DNA of 64,000 nt from an uncultured Actinomycetes bacterium (GCA_903838295.1 CAILXX010000001.1:186001-250000), one strand, 5' to 3'. Positions 30,088 to 41,706 are shown, counted from the first letter of the stretch. The notes: a model not told the origin generated them from the sequence alone. Made by a program: numbers and translations.

Positions 30088-31024
30088 GAGCAGAATTCTC
30101 CCATGTAACTCCAGTGAGTTCTTCCGATACCTGCCACAAATCTGAAGCGAGTTCTTGATCGTAAGCCAGGGCCTTTCCGTGAGTAAATTTAGGTGAGCCC
30201 TTCATACCAAACGCGCTATCAGGTCCAATAAATCCAGTGTGGTTAATTCCAGGCAGAGTCGCTGCACAAAGAAGTGGCAAAGCGCCATTGGCGGCGCTCT
30301 GAGCCAATGCACCACTAACCAGATCCATAGCGATCGCGACTGGTTGCGATTTCCTGGAATGAGAGAAGAGATTTGTACGGGCCCAACCAGGATGGGCCAC
30401 CATCGGAATGAAGCCATCGCCACGCGTAATGCGTCGACGCTCTAGTTCGTGGACAAATAAAAGATTGGCTAACTTAGAATCCCCGTACGCGATCCACGGG
30501 GAATAACTTCCGATTCCTAAACACCGGTTTTTAATCTCTAATCGAGTCTGATCCCCAAAATTTCCTAGGTATGAGGCAAGGCTGCTTGTGAGTACCAAGC
30601 GCTGACCAATATATTTTTGGATGAGTCCTGCAAAAGCGAAATGTCCAAGGTGATTTGTTCCTAACTGCATTTCAAATCCATCTTTGGTTTTCCCATACGG
30701 AACAGCCATTATCCCCGCATTCAGAAAAACTACGTCATAAATAGATGTAACAAGTTTTGCGGCAGCGTGCACAGAAGAAAGATCTGCCAGGTCTAGTGCG
30801 ATGCAATCTTGTGCCCCACTAAACTTCATCGCCGAAATTGCTTTGGACTCAGAGCGAGCAGTGATAGTGACATGGGCGCCACGACTCACCAATGCCTTCG
30901 CGCTCTCAAGACCTAAACCGCTCGTCCCGCCTGTGATCAAATATCTTTTCCCAGTTTGATCAGGAATGTCCGCTACAGACCAGCCAGATGCCAATGAGGG
31001 CTGAGATTCATTATCAGTATTCAT
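30080..31024 (-). CDS. Short-chain dehydrogenase/reductase
   Basis: The 314-aa protein has the Rossmann [14 protein letters not shown] motif, the NAG strand ([12 protein letters not shown]) and the catalytic YGDSKLANL (YxxxK). It is of the retinol dehydrogenase-like type, and its substrate is unknown. The ATG at 31024 is chosen because a longer frame to 31069 would translate the tRNA-Ala gene. Only three bases separate the start from the tRNA 3' end, so the mRNA is probably made by processing of a common transcript. Confidence 0.85.
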   Translation of the reverse strand: MNTDNESQPSLASGWSVADIPDQTGKRYLITGGTSGLGLESAKALVSRGAHVTITARSESKAISAMKFSGAQDCIALDLADLSSVHAAAKLVTSIYDVVFLNAGIMAVPYGKTKDGFEMQLGTNHLGHFAFAGLIQKYIGQRLVLTSSLASYLGNFGDQTRLEIKNRCLGIGSYSPWIAYGDSKLANLLFVHELERRRITRGDGFIPMVAHPGWARTNLFSHSRKSQPVAIAMDLVSGALAQSAANGALPLLCAATLPGINHTGFIGPDSAFGMKGSPKFTHGKALAYDQELASDLWQVSEELTGVTWENSAHA

Positions 31025-31027
31025 AAG

Positions 31028-31100
31028 TGGAGCTGAGGGGATTTGAACCCCTGACCCCTTGCATGCCATGCAAGTGCGCTACCAGCTGCGCCACAGCCCC
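31028..31100 (-). tRNA. tRNA-Ala (GGC)
   Basis: On the minus strand GGGGCTG and CAGCTCC form the acceptor stem. The anticodon arm is CTTGC-ATGGCAT-GCAAG, giving GGC, and the T arm is GGGGTTCAAATCCCC. It is 73 bases without an encoded CCA. Confidence 0.94.
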
Positions 31101-31134
31101 AATTTTCCCGATTATCGGTGAGACACCGAGATGC

Positions 31135-31497
31135 TTATCTTAATTCAACAATAGACAAAGGCAAACGCGGACAATCGTTCCAGAGTCGATCAAGCATGTA
31201 ATAGCCGCGAAGCTCCTGAGTCTGAATATGTACTACGAGATCAGAATAATCGAGCAAAATCCATGCGCCCTTGCCCTCTTTTCGGATTGGTTTTTCGCCG
31301 ATCTCTGCTAACTTCCTAAAAACTTCATCAGCAATACCGTCAGCCTGACGCTCATTTGCTGCAGTAGCCAAGAGAAAGACTTCAGAGAGAACCATCTGTT
31401 CGGTCATATCAATTGCCACAATATCGACGCCTAGCTTTTCATTAATTGCTTCTGCTGCTAACTGTGCTAAAGCTGTTACTTTTTCACTTGCTGCCAT
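31135..31497 (-). CDS. rsfS: Ribosomal silencing factor RsfS
   Basis: About 120 aa of the RsfS/Iojap family, which binds L14 and blocks subunit joining when nutrients are low. The DIVAIDMTEQMVLSEVFLLA and WILLDYSDLVVHI segments are typical. The ATG at 31497 (MAASEKV) is preferred over a start three codons upstream. It overlaps the end of nadD by 14 bases, the conserved nadD-rsfS order. Confidence 0.92.
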   Translation of the reverse strand: MAASEKVTALAQLAAEAINEKLGVDIVAIDMTEQMVLSEVFLLATAANERQADGIADEVFRKLAEIGEKPIRKEGKGAWILLDYSDLVVHIQTQELRGYYMLDRLWNDCPRLPLSIVELR

Positions 31498-32056
31498 AGA
31501 GACCACGCTCCTTGATATAAGTTAAAACCGAATCTGACACGAGCTGTGATACATCTCCACCAGATTCAATGACCTCGCGAATTTTCGTTGCCGAAATATC
31601 AAGGGCATCTATCTCTACTTCAGGAAATTCTGACTTATCTTCTCCCGGTCTGCGAACAACCAAGATCTCTACCTCTTTGCGTAATGAGTCGGCGCGATGC
31701 CAATTTTTAAAACCTGCCGCCGCGTCGCTACCCAGAATCAGCGTGAAGGAATCCTTAGGGAAAAAAGGCTTTAGTTGTGAAATCGTGTCGATGGTATAGG
31801 TCGGACCTTGCCGTCTCACTTCTAGATCTGTAAGCACCACTTTTTCTTGCAATGCATCAGGTAAATCATCGAGCGCCAATGTGCACATCTCGACTCGATC
31901 AAATCCTGTTGCTTCGGGTTTCACTTCGCGCAGATATGGATCCCCCGCCGGGACAACCATGATTGAATCAAAACGGCTAGCCAAAGATTCGATGATGTGA
32001 AGATGACCTCGATGGATGGGGTCAAAACTCCCACCCAGAATGCCTACTTTTGCGAT
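31484..32056 (-). CDS. nadD: Nicotinate-nucleotide adenylyltransferase with non-canonical start
   Basis: The frame encodes the complete NadD nucleotide-binding motif GGSFDPIHRGH at 32035-32003, followed by the rest of the enzyme, about 190 aa in all. It makes nicotinate adenine dinucleotide for NAD synthesis. There is no ATG, GTG or TTG before this motif: the frame runs from a TAG at 32074 through ATC GGG ACT AAG CAG ATC GCA AAA GTA GGC ATT. The first standard codon, a TTG at 31984, would remove the motif. ATC at 32056 would give a normal N terminus (xAKVGILGG). A sequence error is the alternative. Confidence 0.85.
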   Translation of the reverse strand: MAKVGILGGSFDPIHRGHLHIIESLASRFDSIMVVPAGDPYLREVKPEATGFDRVEMCTLALDDLPDALQEKVVLTDLEVRRQGPTYTIDTISQLKPFFPKDSFTLILGSDAAAGFKNWHRADSLRKEVEILVVRRPGEDKSEFPEVEIDALDISATKIREVIESGGDVSQLVSDSVLTYIKERGLYGSK

Positions 32057-32060
32057 CTGC

Positions 32061-32198
32061 TTAGTCCCGATCTAAACGGAGAACTAGAAACAAGAGCACT
32101 CCAAGGATGACGAAGGCGGTAACTCCAAAAAAGACCGGTGAGGCAGGTAACGGGCGAACGATTGCGTGAGATTCCCGGGCAAGTATGTGCTTGAGCAT
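32061..32198 (-). CDS. 45-aa single-pass membrane protein
   Basis: An ATG at 32198 opens a short frame beginning MLKHILARESHAIVRPLP, followed by a hydrophobic helix (about 20-41, FFGVTAFVILGVLLFLVLR) and a charged end LDRD. It begins four bases after the ligA stop and ends four bases before the proposed nadD start, so it fits tightly in the operon. The function is unknown. It may serve translation coupling to nadD as well as making a peptide. Confidence 0.7.
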   Translation of the reverse strand: MLKHILARESHAIVRPLPASPVFFGVTAFVILGVLLFLVLRLDRD

Positions 32199-32202
32199 GG
32201 CG

Positions 32203-34248
<2,046 letters not shown>

Positions 34249-35325
34249 CTACTCAGTCGCGCTGACGGTGGCCGATCCAACTACCCGGTCGCCATCATAA
34301 ATTACTAATCCCTGGCCAGTAGCCAAGCCCAATAGAGGTTCATCCAGCTTTGCAGTTATTGAAGAATCAGTCGCGATATACATGCATGGCAGCGCAGCGC
34401 CGTGTGCTCGAATCTGGGCAAAACCACGATGCTCGGTATTTTTAACAGGTGCGTGGCCACACCAGATGGGATCCTCGCCGGTAATCGTGCTAATCGCTAA
34501 AGCTTCTTTACTGCCGACCACCACGGTATTTGATTTCGGTTCGATCTTTAAAACATAGCGCGGTGTTCCACCTTCTGTCGGAACGCTCAAACCAAGACCG
34601 CGACGTTGACCAATCGTGTATGTATACGCACCTTGGTGCTCTCCTACTTTATTTCCTGCTTCGTCCACAATTGGGCCAACTTCGCTACCCAAGCGATCTC
34701 GCAACCATCCCGCATTATTTCCTGATGGAATAAAGCAGATATCGTGGCTATCGGGTTTATTTGCTACATAAAGTCCACGAGCCTTCGCTTCTATCCGAAC
34801 ATCCTCTTTGTGCGTATCCCCTAGTGGAAACATCGCTCCAGCAATTTGCTTGGAATTCAATACTGCTAAAACGTATGACTGATCCTTCAGAGGATCTACC
34901 GCGCGATGCATCGTGCGCCCAATTGCCGATTCGTTCAACTGAGCGTAGTGACCTGTTGCGACCGCGTCGTATCCCAACGCACTGGCGCGGTCCAAAACCG
35001 CTGCAAATTTAATCTTCTCATTACATCGTAAGCACGGATTAGGGGTGCGGCCATTGGAATATTCCTCGATGAAATTCTCTACAACTCCGTCGTGGAACTC
35101 TTCTGCCATATCCCAGATATAGAACGGAATTCCGATCACATCTGCAGCCCGGCGAGCATCATGGGAATCTTCGATGGTGCAGCAACCGCGGGCACCAGAG
35201 CGATACTTTTGAGGATTATTAGATAGTGCTAAGTGCACGCCAATGACCTCGTGCCCGGCTTCAACAGCACGCGCGGCAGCAACCGCCGAATCTACTCCGC
35301 CACTCATCGCTGCAATAACTTTCAT
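34249..35325 (-). CDS. mnmA: tRNA-specific 2-thiouridylase MnmA
   Basis: The 358-aa enzyme thiolates U34 of tRNA-Lys, -Glu and -Gln. It has the PP-loop SGGVDS at 8-13, a first catalytic Cys in PNPCLRCNE and a second in DICFIP. It overlaps the cysteine desulfurase by four bases, which supplies the sulfur, so the pair works as a unit. Confidence 0.96.
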   Translation of the reverse strand: MKVIAAMSGGVDSAVAAARAVEAGHEVIGVHLALSNNPQKYRSGARGCCTIEDSHDARRAADVIGIPFYIWDMAEEFHDGVVENFIEEYSNGRTPNPCLRCNEKIKFAAVLDRASALGYDAVATGHYAQLNESAIGRTMHRAVDPLKDQSYVLAVLNSKQIAGAMFPLGDTHKEDVRIEAKARGLYVANKPDSHDICFIPSGNNAGWLRDRLGSEVGPIVDEAGNKVGEHQGAYTYTIGQRRGLGLSVPTEGGTPRYVLKIEPKSNTVVVGSKEALAISTITGEDPIWCGHAPVKNTEHRGFAQIRAHGAALPCMYIATDSSITAKLDEPLLGLATGQGLVIYDGDRVVGSATVSATE

Positions 35326-36491
35326 TTGGTTGCCCCCAGATACGCAGATCTAACTTTCGCAACCACGTCTGCTATAACTTCACCGACGCTATTAATTTCT
35401 TCTTCCGAAGTGGTGATTCCAAGGGAGAATCGGAGTGACCCCCGTACATCTTTTTCGCTCATGCCCAGAGCCAGTAGGACGTGACTAGGGCGTTGAACGC
35501 CGGCGCTGCACGCAGATCCGGTTGAAGTAGAAATCCCAGCGTTGTCCAACATCAGTAGGAGTGAATCACTTTCTGTACCCGGAAAAGTCATGTTGAGAAT
35601 TCCTGGCAACATTTCTAGATTACTGCCGTTGATCCGAGCATCCGGGACAGCATCGATAATTTTCTTTGCTAACAGGGATCTCATGCCAGAAATTCTCGAA
35701 TAATTGAGTTCTCGATTAGCAACCGCGCGCTGCGCCGCCACGGCAAAAGCGACAATCGATGGTGCATTGATTGTGCCACTACGAATATCCCGCTCTTGTC
35801 CGCCACCATGTAGGACTGGCGTGATATCTACGCCTCGCTTCAATACCAACGCTGCTACACCTAAGGGACCACCAATTTTGTGTGCGCTGATCGTTGCAGA
35901 GGTAACTCCTAGTGCGGCGAAATTGATTGGAACCTTGCCAAAACTTTGTACAGCATCGGTATGCACCGGGATATCTCCAGCTAATTTAACGACTTCAGCC
36001 ACCGGTTGAACTGTGCCAATTTCGTTATTCGAATGCATCACGCAAATCAACGCGATGTAATCTCTTTCGGTTTTAATTATTTCAGCGAGCGCATCTAGTT
36101 CGATAATTCCGTGTGCCGCAACCGGAATATAAATGACCGTTGCGCCTTCGTGTTCTTCGAGCCATTCAATGGGTTCGAGAATGGCGTGATGCTCAAATGC
36201 CGCGACAACAATCACATTACGTTGCAGATCCTCTTCAACGGCTTTCCAGTAAAAACCCTTGATTGCCAGATTATTTGCCTCGGTTCCAGACCCCGTGAAA
36301 ATTACTTCGCTGGCATCTGAACCTATGCATGTGGCAATACTCTCTCTGGCCTCTTCAACCTTTTTGCGGACCGCTCGCCCCGTGGCGTGAAGGCTAGAAG
36401 CATTTCCGTATTGAGAGATCTGCTCTGACAGGGCGGCTATGGCCTCTGGGATCATTGGCGTTGTAGCCGCATGGTCCAAGTAGATGTTCAT
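35322..36491 (-). CDS. Cysteine desulfurase (IscS/NifS type)
   Basis: The 389-aa PLP enzyme has the cofactor Lys205 in SAHKIGGP, the N-terminal YLDHAATTP motif and the sulfur-carrying Cys328 in STGSACSAG. It takes sulfur from cysteine and passes it to MnmA and probably other acceptors, including Fe-S assembly. The gene is divergent from the glycosyltransferase at 36595. Confidence 0.94.
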   Translation of the reverse strand: MNIYLDHAATTPMIPEAIAALSEQISQYGNASSLHATGRAVRKKVEEARESIATCIGSDASEVIFTGSGTEANNLAIKGFYWKAVEEDLQRNVIVVAAFEHHAILEPIEWLEEHEGATVIYIPVAAHGIIELDALAEIIKTERDYIALICVMHSNNEIGTVQPVAEVVKLAGDIPVHTDAVQSFGKVPINFAALGVTSATISAHKIGGPLGVAALVLKRGVDITPVLHGGGQERDIRSGTINAPSIVAFAVAAQRAVANRELNYSRISGMRSLLAKKIIDAVPDARINGSNLEMLPGILNMTFPGTESDSLLLMLDNAGISTSTGSACSAGVQRPSHVLLALGMSEKDVRGSLRFSLGITTSEEEINSVGEVIADVVAKVRSAYLGATK

Positions 36492-36594
36492 GGTCTAAGT
36501 CTAGGTAACGAGCGTGGCGTGAGTTCACCTGACCTTCATCAACACATAACCTCAACCACTACTTTAGGCTTCTTTTCCGAGCGACCCTAAGGTC

Positions 36595-37761
36595 ATGAGA
36601 ATAGCGATCGTGACAGAGAGCTTCTTGCCCCAGGTCAATGGGGTTACTAATTCTGTCCTTCGAATCCTTGAGTTCCTAGAAACCCGGGGCCATCAAGCTC
36701 TGGTGATCGCCCCGGAGTCGACTGGCGGACCATCGGAATACCACGGGCACCGGATCAAGCGTGTGCCGGCTCTTCCCTTGCATGCCGTCTTGCCTATCGG
36801 GATGCCCGTGGGAGTTCCCAACAAGAAACTCGAATACATCATTGATGGATTCCATCCAGATGTGATGCACCTTGCGTCTCCATTTGCGCTCGGAGCCTAT
36901 GCCTCACGAATCTCGAAAAGATTGGGGCTTCCATCGCTCTCGGTCTATCAAACAGACCTTGCGGGTTTTGCTAGTCATTATGGTTTTAATCTTGCGCATA
37001 ATTCACTTCGTAAGATCGTTGGCAAGATTCATTCCAATACTTCACGCACCCTTGCGCCATCTACTGCCGCCTGCAAGGACTTACGTGATCTGGGTGTTAC
37101 TAATGTTCATTTATGGCGGCGTGGCGTAAACGCTACATTGTTTGATCCATCAAAGCGCGATCTCTACCTGAGAAATTCTTGGGGCGCTCCAAAGAAAATG
37201 ATCGTAGGGTATGTAGGGCGCCTTGCAAACGAGAAGCGTGTATCCGACCTTGCAGTGCTTGATCGGGATCCAAGAATTCAGCTAGTTATTGTTGGCGAAG
37301 GTCCGGCAAGAGAAAAATTACAACGCGAACTTCCGGATGCAATATTTACCGGCTTTAAATCTGGTGAAGATTTAGCAGCTGCTTATGCAAGTTTCGATCT
37401 ATTTGTACATCCTGGGCCTAACGAGACATTTTGCCAGACGGTTCAGGAATCTTTGGCATCTGGCACTCCATGCATCGTACCTACTACGGGCGGCCCCGCC
37501 GATTTAGTTACTACAGAAGCCACTGGTTACATATTGCATACCGAACGACCTGACTCATTGAAGTCTGCAGTCGATCATTTCATAAACCGAGCCGATCGGG
37601 AAGAAATGCGAGTCATGGCCAGGAATTCTGTCGCAACTCGCTCTTGGCAATCAATCAATGAGCAATTACTTGAGCATTACACGTGCATTATCTCTGAACT
37701 AGCTAAAAAACCGGAAAATCCCCACAATCAATATCTTGAAAATGAAGGAGCAGTCGCTTGA
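36595..37761 (+). CDS. GT4 glycosyltransferase, MgtA/PimB-like
   Basis: The 388-aa GT-B enzyme starts with RIAIVTESFLPQVNGVTNSV, a segment close to that of actinobacterial alpha-mannosyltransferases such as MgtA. It has the C-terminal nucleotide-sugar site GPNETFCQTVQESLASGTP with the EX7E-type pattern. It probably adds mannose to a membrane lipid at the cytoplasmic face. The ATG follows a short divergent gap and leads a three-gene unit. Confidence 0.85.
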   Translation: MRIAIVTESFLPQVNGVTNSVLRILEFLETRGHQALVIAPESTGGPSEYHGHRIKRVPALPLHAVLPIGMPVGVPNKKLEYIIDGFHPDVMHLASPFALGAYASRISKRLGLPSLSVYQTDLAGFASHYGFNLAHNSLRKIVGKIHSNTSRTLAPSTAACKDLRDLGVTNVHLWRRGVNATLFDPSKRDLYLRNSWGAPKKMIVGYVGRLANEKRVSDLAVLDRDPRIQLVIVGEGPAREKLQRELPDAIFTGFKSGEDLAAAYASFDLFVHPGPNETFCQTVQESLASGTPCIVPTTGGPADLVTTEATGYILHTERPDSLKSAVDHFINRADREEMRVMARNSVATRSWQSINEQLLEHYTCIISELAKKPENPHNQYLENEGAVA

Positions 37762-38927
37762 AAATTGTCCACGTCGCAAATTTCTACGGTCCTAATTCTG
37801 GTGGCATCAAAACGACCCTGCACGAACTTGGCAAGGGGTACCAACGCTACGGACACGAATTCATTTACATTGTTCCTGGTACGCAATTTCTCCGGGAACA
37901 AACACCGTACGGGTTAAAGATTTCTCTACCTAGCCATATCTTGCCTGGCAGTGGTTCTTACCGAATCATCAAATCCCGCAAGGCCCTCAAGAATCTACTG
38001 GAGAATCTAAAGCCAGATCGGCTAGAGATTTCTGATCGATTTACCCTGACTTTTTTAGGCAAATTTGCTCGTGCGCGAAATATTCCCGTTGTTGTCTTTA
38101 GCCATGAGACCTTGCGTGGCCTCGCACATCGATTTTTACCTCGTTGGACTCCCAGAAATTCGATGGTTAACTGGCACAACAAAAGATTGGCGAGCAAGTT
38201 TGATCATGTGATCGCCACCACCGAATTCGCTGCTAAAGAATTTCGAGACATAGGTACACAAAATCTTGTCAAAATTCCATTAGGCGTTGACTTAGAAAAT
38301 TTTGCACCTGCAAATCGCTCCTTGCGGTTGCGCCGGGACTTACTCAAGGGATCTCAAGTCTTGCTGGTGCATTGCGGCCGACTCTCTCCAGAAAAAGAAC
38401 CGCAGCGTTCGATTGAAACGCTGATCGAGCTTCGCCATCGCGGAATCGATGCAAGACTTGTAATAATTGGCAATGGACCCTTATGGAAAAAATTGCGCCA
38501 AAAGGCGAAGGGACTTCCCGTTGATACCTTGGGGTACATCGCAGATCGCAAGAAGGTTGCGGCAATATTGTCTAGCGCGGATGTCTCTCTTGCACCAGGG
38601 CCGTTAGAAACTTTTTGCTTATCTGCATTGGAATCTATTTCAAGCGGAACCCCAGTAGTAGCTTCTGCGAGCAGCGCGGTTGGAGAGTTCTTGAGACTTG
38701 ATCGGAAAAATCCAGCTGGGGCTGTTGCTTATGACACAGGTAGACATTTTGCTAAAGCAGTAATGAGTCTGCTTGACCGACCTAAATTGCGTCAAACTTC
38801 TCGCGAAGCGGCGGAATCCCTTCCCTGGGATAAGACGATTCATCTCATGATGTTGCTCCATGGCATTGAAGGAATTGGCAATAAGGCACCGTCGGCAGTA
38901 ACCAAGCGGAGACTTAAAGTTGCCTAG
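37758..38927 (+). CDS. GT4 glycosyltransferase
   Basis: The 389-aa GT-B enzyme has a glycine-rich N-terminal loop (FYGPNSGGIKTTL), a VHCGRLSPEKEPQRS donor-domain start near 207 and GPLETFCLSALESISSGTP near 282. The TTG start overlaps the previous stop, with AAGGAG seven bases upstream. It differs clearly from its neighbour and probably adds the next sugar of the same glycolipid. Confidence 0.83.
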   Translation: MKIVHVANFYGPNSGGIKTTLHELGKGYQRYGHEFIYIVPGTQFLREQTPYGLKISLPSHILPGSGSYRIIKSRKALKNLLENLKPDRLEISDRFTLTFLGKFARARNIPVVVFSHETLRGLAHRFLPRWTPRNSMVNWHNKRLASKFDHVIATTEFAAKEFRDIGTQNLVKIPLGVDLENFAPANRSLRLRRDLLKGSQVLLVHCGRLSPEKEPQRSIETLIELRHRGIDARLVIIGNGPLWKKLRQKAKGLPVDTLGYIADRKKVAAILSSADVSLAPGPLETFCLSALESISSGTPVVASASSAVGEFLRLDRKNPAGAVAYDTGRHFAKAVMSLLDRPKLRQTSREAAESLPWDKTIHLMMLLHGIEGIGNKAPSAVTKRRLKVA

Positions 38928-39714
38928 CATTGCTATAACTTTCACTGTTATTGGGGATTCGGCTGCTTTCGGCACCGGTGATTTTGACGCCGAAGGAAAC
39001 CCACGAGGTTGGGCGCATTATTTATCCCAAGCTTTTGAGGCACCTTGTCACTATTTTAATTTCTCGCGACCAGGCGCCAAATCCGCAGATGTAAAGGAAA
39101 TACAGTTACCACGTGCAATCGAAACTAATCCAGATATCTGCGCCGTAATTGTTGGTGGTAACGATATGTTGCGCAATGGTTTTGATCCACTGGCACTCTA
39201 CGAAAACATAAAGAACACGACGCTAGAACTTATGTCCCGTGGAACCGAAATTATTATGATCGAGTTACATGACCCTGGCCAGATTCTTCGTGTACCTCGA
39301 TTACTCAAACGTGTGATAAGAAGACGAGTAAATGCAGTCAATAATGTTTACTATAAAATTGCCGACGAGTTGGATATTGTCTTAATTCATACCCGAAAGA
39401 TCCCGGATGTTCATAGTCTTCGAAACTGGCATATCGACCGCATGCATCCTGGACCTTACGGCCATCAAATTTTGGCTCGTGAAATGGCAAATGAATTGCA
39501 GTTACGAGGCTGGGAACTAGATCTACCCGAAATTACTCATAATGACATCGAAAGCAAAGCAGAGAAAATAATCTGGCTGATTCGACGAGGTGCGCCTTGG
39601 TTCTTAAAGCGCTCAGTAGATCTCCTGCCGGTAGCCCTCATTCTGATGGCCTTGGAGTCGATTCGTGTCGTAATTGAAATATTCGCAAGCCTAATTCGAG
39701 GGGGTACTCGGTAG
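38920..39714 (+). CDS. SGNH/GDSL hydrolase with C-terminal membrane segment
   Basis: The 264-aa protein has the nucleophile Ser14 in VIGDSAAFG, GGND near 78 and the catalytic DRMHPGPYGH near 170. A hydrophobic stretch at about 232-258 could anchor it to the membrane. No signal peptide is visible. It starts with TTG inside the end of the previous glycosyltransferase gene. It may remove or exchange acyl groups on the lipid made by the two GT4 enzymes, which is an inference from operon position. Confidence 0.8.
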   Translation: MPSIAITFTVIGDSAAFGTGDFDAEGNPRGWAHYLSQAFEAPCHYFNFSRPGAKSADVKEIQLPRAIETNPDICAVIVGGNDMLRNGFDPLALYENIKNTTLELMSRGTEIIMIELHDPGQILRVPRLLKRVIRRRVNAVNNVYYKIADELDIVLIHTRKIPDVHSLRNWHIDRMHPGPYGHQILAREMANELQLRGWELDLPEITHNDIESKAEKIIWLIRRGAPWFLKRSVDLLPVALILMALESIRVVIEIFASLIRGGTR

Positions 39715-39743
39715 TAACCGATCTGCGCGCATAAACTTTTTAA

Positions 39744-40667
39744 ATGCTCGCAGTCCTCGCGCCCGGTCAAGGCGCTCAAACCCCCGGATTTTTAAGCCCG
39801 TGGGTAGAGGATGCCATCTCACTCTCTCTTATCCAGACCTGGTCTGAGCAGATTGATCTGGATCTGTTGCGCCTTGGTACTACTGCAGATGCGCAGGAGA
39901 TCCGAGAAACTTCTAATGCCCAGCCGTTACTAGTCGCTGCTGGCCTCCTCTCTTATATGCAGCTCTTTGCCGGTCACGATCTATCAGTCGACTATTTTGC
40001 TGGCCATTCCGTCGGTGAGATCACCGCAGCTTCTTTGGCCCAAACTTTTGATGGCGATGCTGCAATGAGCCTTGTCAGCGTGCGTGCTCGCGCAATGTCT
40101 CTTGCGGCAACTGGTAGTAACTCGGGTATGTCAGCTGTTCTTGGTGGCGAGCGCGACCTCGTTGTTGCTGCACTTACCTCACTTGGGTTGACTCCTGCAA
40201 ACGAGAATGGTGGCGGGCAGATTGTGGCCGCTGGATCATTAGATGCATTGGCTACATTGGCAGAAAACCCACCTGCAGGATCCAGAGTCCGTCCCTTGCA
40301 AGTTTCAGGCGCTTTTCATACCAGCGTGATGCTGCCCGCAGTAACCAAGCTGGCTGATGCTGCTCGCGAGATTGCGGTTAATAATCCGGATGTCCCGGTG
40401 CTTTCTAATCGAGATGGTGAAATCATTACCAATGGCGACGAGCTCGTTGCTCGAATCGTCGGCCAAGTTGCTGGCCCAGTCCGTTGGGATCTATGTATGG
40501 ATACGCTCGCTAAGAACGGTGTCACTGGTGTTATCGAAGTTGCGCCTGGCGGGACTCTGACCGGTTTAATCAAGCGTGCCCAACCATTGATCGAACTCTT
40601 TGCAATTAAGTCCCCGGATGATCTAATCGATGCGCGCGAGTTCGCCCGCATCCATGGGGGCAAGTAA
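39744..40667 (+). CDS. fabD: Malonyl-CoA:ACP transacylase
   Basis: The 307-aa enzyme has the APGQGAQ motif, nucleophile Ser89 in GHSVGE and His192 in GAFHTSVM. It loads malonate on ACP for fatty acid chain growth. It is the first gene of fabD-fabH-acpP-fabF and overlaps fabH by one base. Confidence 0.95.
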   Translation: MLAVLAPGQGAQTPGFLSPWVEDAISLSLIQTWSEQIDLDLLRLGTTADAQEIRETSNAQPLLVAAGLLSYMQLFAGHDLSVDYFAGHSVGEITAASLAQTFDGDAAMSLVSVRARAMSLAATGSNSGMSAVLGGERDLVVAALTSLGLTPANENGGGQIVAAGSLDALATLAENPPAGSRVRPLQVSGAFHTSVMLPAVTKLADAAREIAVNNPDVPVLSNRDGEIITNGDELVARIVGQVAGPVRWDLCMDTLAKNGVTGVIEVAPGGTLTGLIKRAQPLIELFAIKSPDDLIDAREFARIHGGK

Positions 40668-41689
40668 TGGCGATCATCAATAACATTCCTGCCCGAGATT
40701 CCCGAATTCTTTCTGTTGGCGCCCATCGCCCAGCACGCGTTGTCCCTAATTCAGAACTTATAGATCGCATTGACTCATCTGATGAATGGATTCGTCAACG
40801 CACGGGAATTGAAACCCGCCACTGGGCGGGCCCTGAAGAAACAGTTGTTGATATGGCTGTAGCGGCATCCAAAATTGCTATCAAGCGAGCTGGCTTAGTT
40901 CCGCAAGATATAGACACAGTCATCTTTGCGACTATTACCTATCCATACCAAACGCCAAGTGCATCTACCGAAGTCGCTGCGCGTTTAGAAATAAAGAATG
41001 CAGCAGCCTTCGATATCGGAGCAGCGTGTGCTGGATTTTCTTACAGCGTTGGACTTGCAAGCGACATGGTCCGCTCTGGATCTGCAACAAATGTATTGGT
41101 TATTGGAGGCGAGAAGATCTCTGACTTCCTTGACTTAGACGATCGTGGAACCTCTTTTATCTTCGGTGATGGAGCTGGCGCTGTGGTTGTTGGACCATCA
41201 GATCACGTCGCAATAGGACCTACCGTCATGGGCTCAGATGTCCAAAACCGTGAAGCGATCGCCATGCTTCCATCGTGGATTGATTTTAAGCCTGGCGTTA
41301 ATTCAGCAGAAACAATGTGGCCAGTCCTTCATCAAGAAGGTCAAAAAGTTTTTCGATGGGCTGTGTACGAGATTGCAAAGGTCGGTAAGGAGATCATTGC
41401 AAAATCTGGGCTTACCCCAATGGACATTGATGCCTTCATCCCTCATCAAGCAAATGAGCGAATCATCGAATCTTTAACTAAATCTATGGAATTGCCAGAT
41501 TCTGTGATCGTGGCCAGAGATATCCGCACAACCGGAAATACTTCGGCAGCATCAATACCGCTCGCAATGGATGCACTGCTAGCCGAACACCCAGAATTAC
41601 ATGGCAAGAATGCACTACTCATAGGATTCGGGGCTGGACTGGTTTACGCCGGTCAAGTCGTCGAGTTGCCACCTGTACCAAAAAACTAG
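40667..41689 (+). CDS. fabH: 3-oxoacyl-ACP synthase III
   Basis: The 340-aa condensing enzyme has Cys121 in GAACAGFSYS, His260 in FIPHQANERI and Asn291 in TTGNTSAASIP. It starts fatty acid synthesis from an acyl-CoA primer. The ATG overlaps the fabD stop (TAATG). Confidence 0.96.
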   Translation: MAIINNIPARDSRILSVGAHRPARVVPNSELIDRIDSSDEWIRQRTGIETRHWAGPEETVVDMAVAASKIAIKRAGLVPQDIDTVIFATITYPYQTPSASTEVAARLEIKNAAAFDIGAACAGFSYSVGLASDMVRSGSATNVLVIGGEKISDFLDLDDRGTSFIFGDGAGAVVVGPSDHVAIGPTVMGSDVQNREAIAMLPSWIDFKPGVNSAETMWPVLHQEGQKVFRWAVYEIAKVGKEIIAKSGLTPMDIDAFIPHQANERIIESLTKSMELPDSVIVARDIRTTGNTSAASIPLAMDALLAEHPELHGKNALLIGFGAGLVYAGQVVELPPVPKN

Positions 41690-41706
41690 GAAAGAGAGAA
41701 TAAGAC

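Noticed and set aside
31025-31069. N-terminal extension of the SDR gene to 31069
   Set aside because: It would translate the 3' part of tRNA-Ala; the ATG at 31024 starts a normal SDR N terminus.
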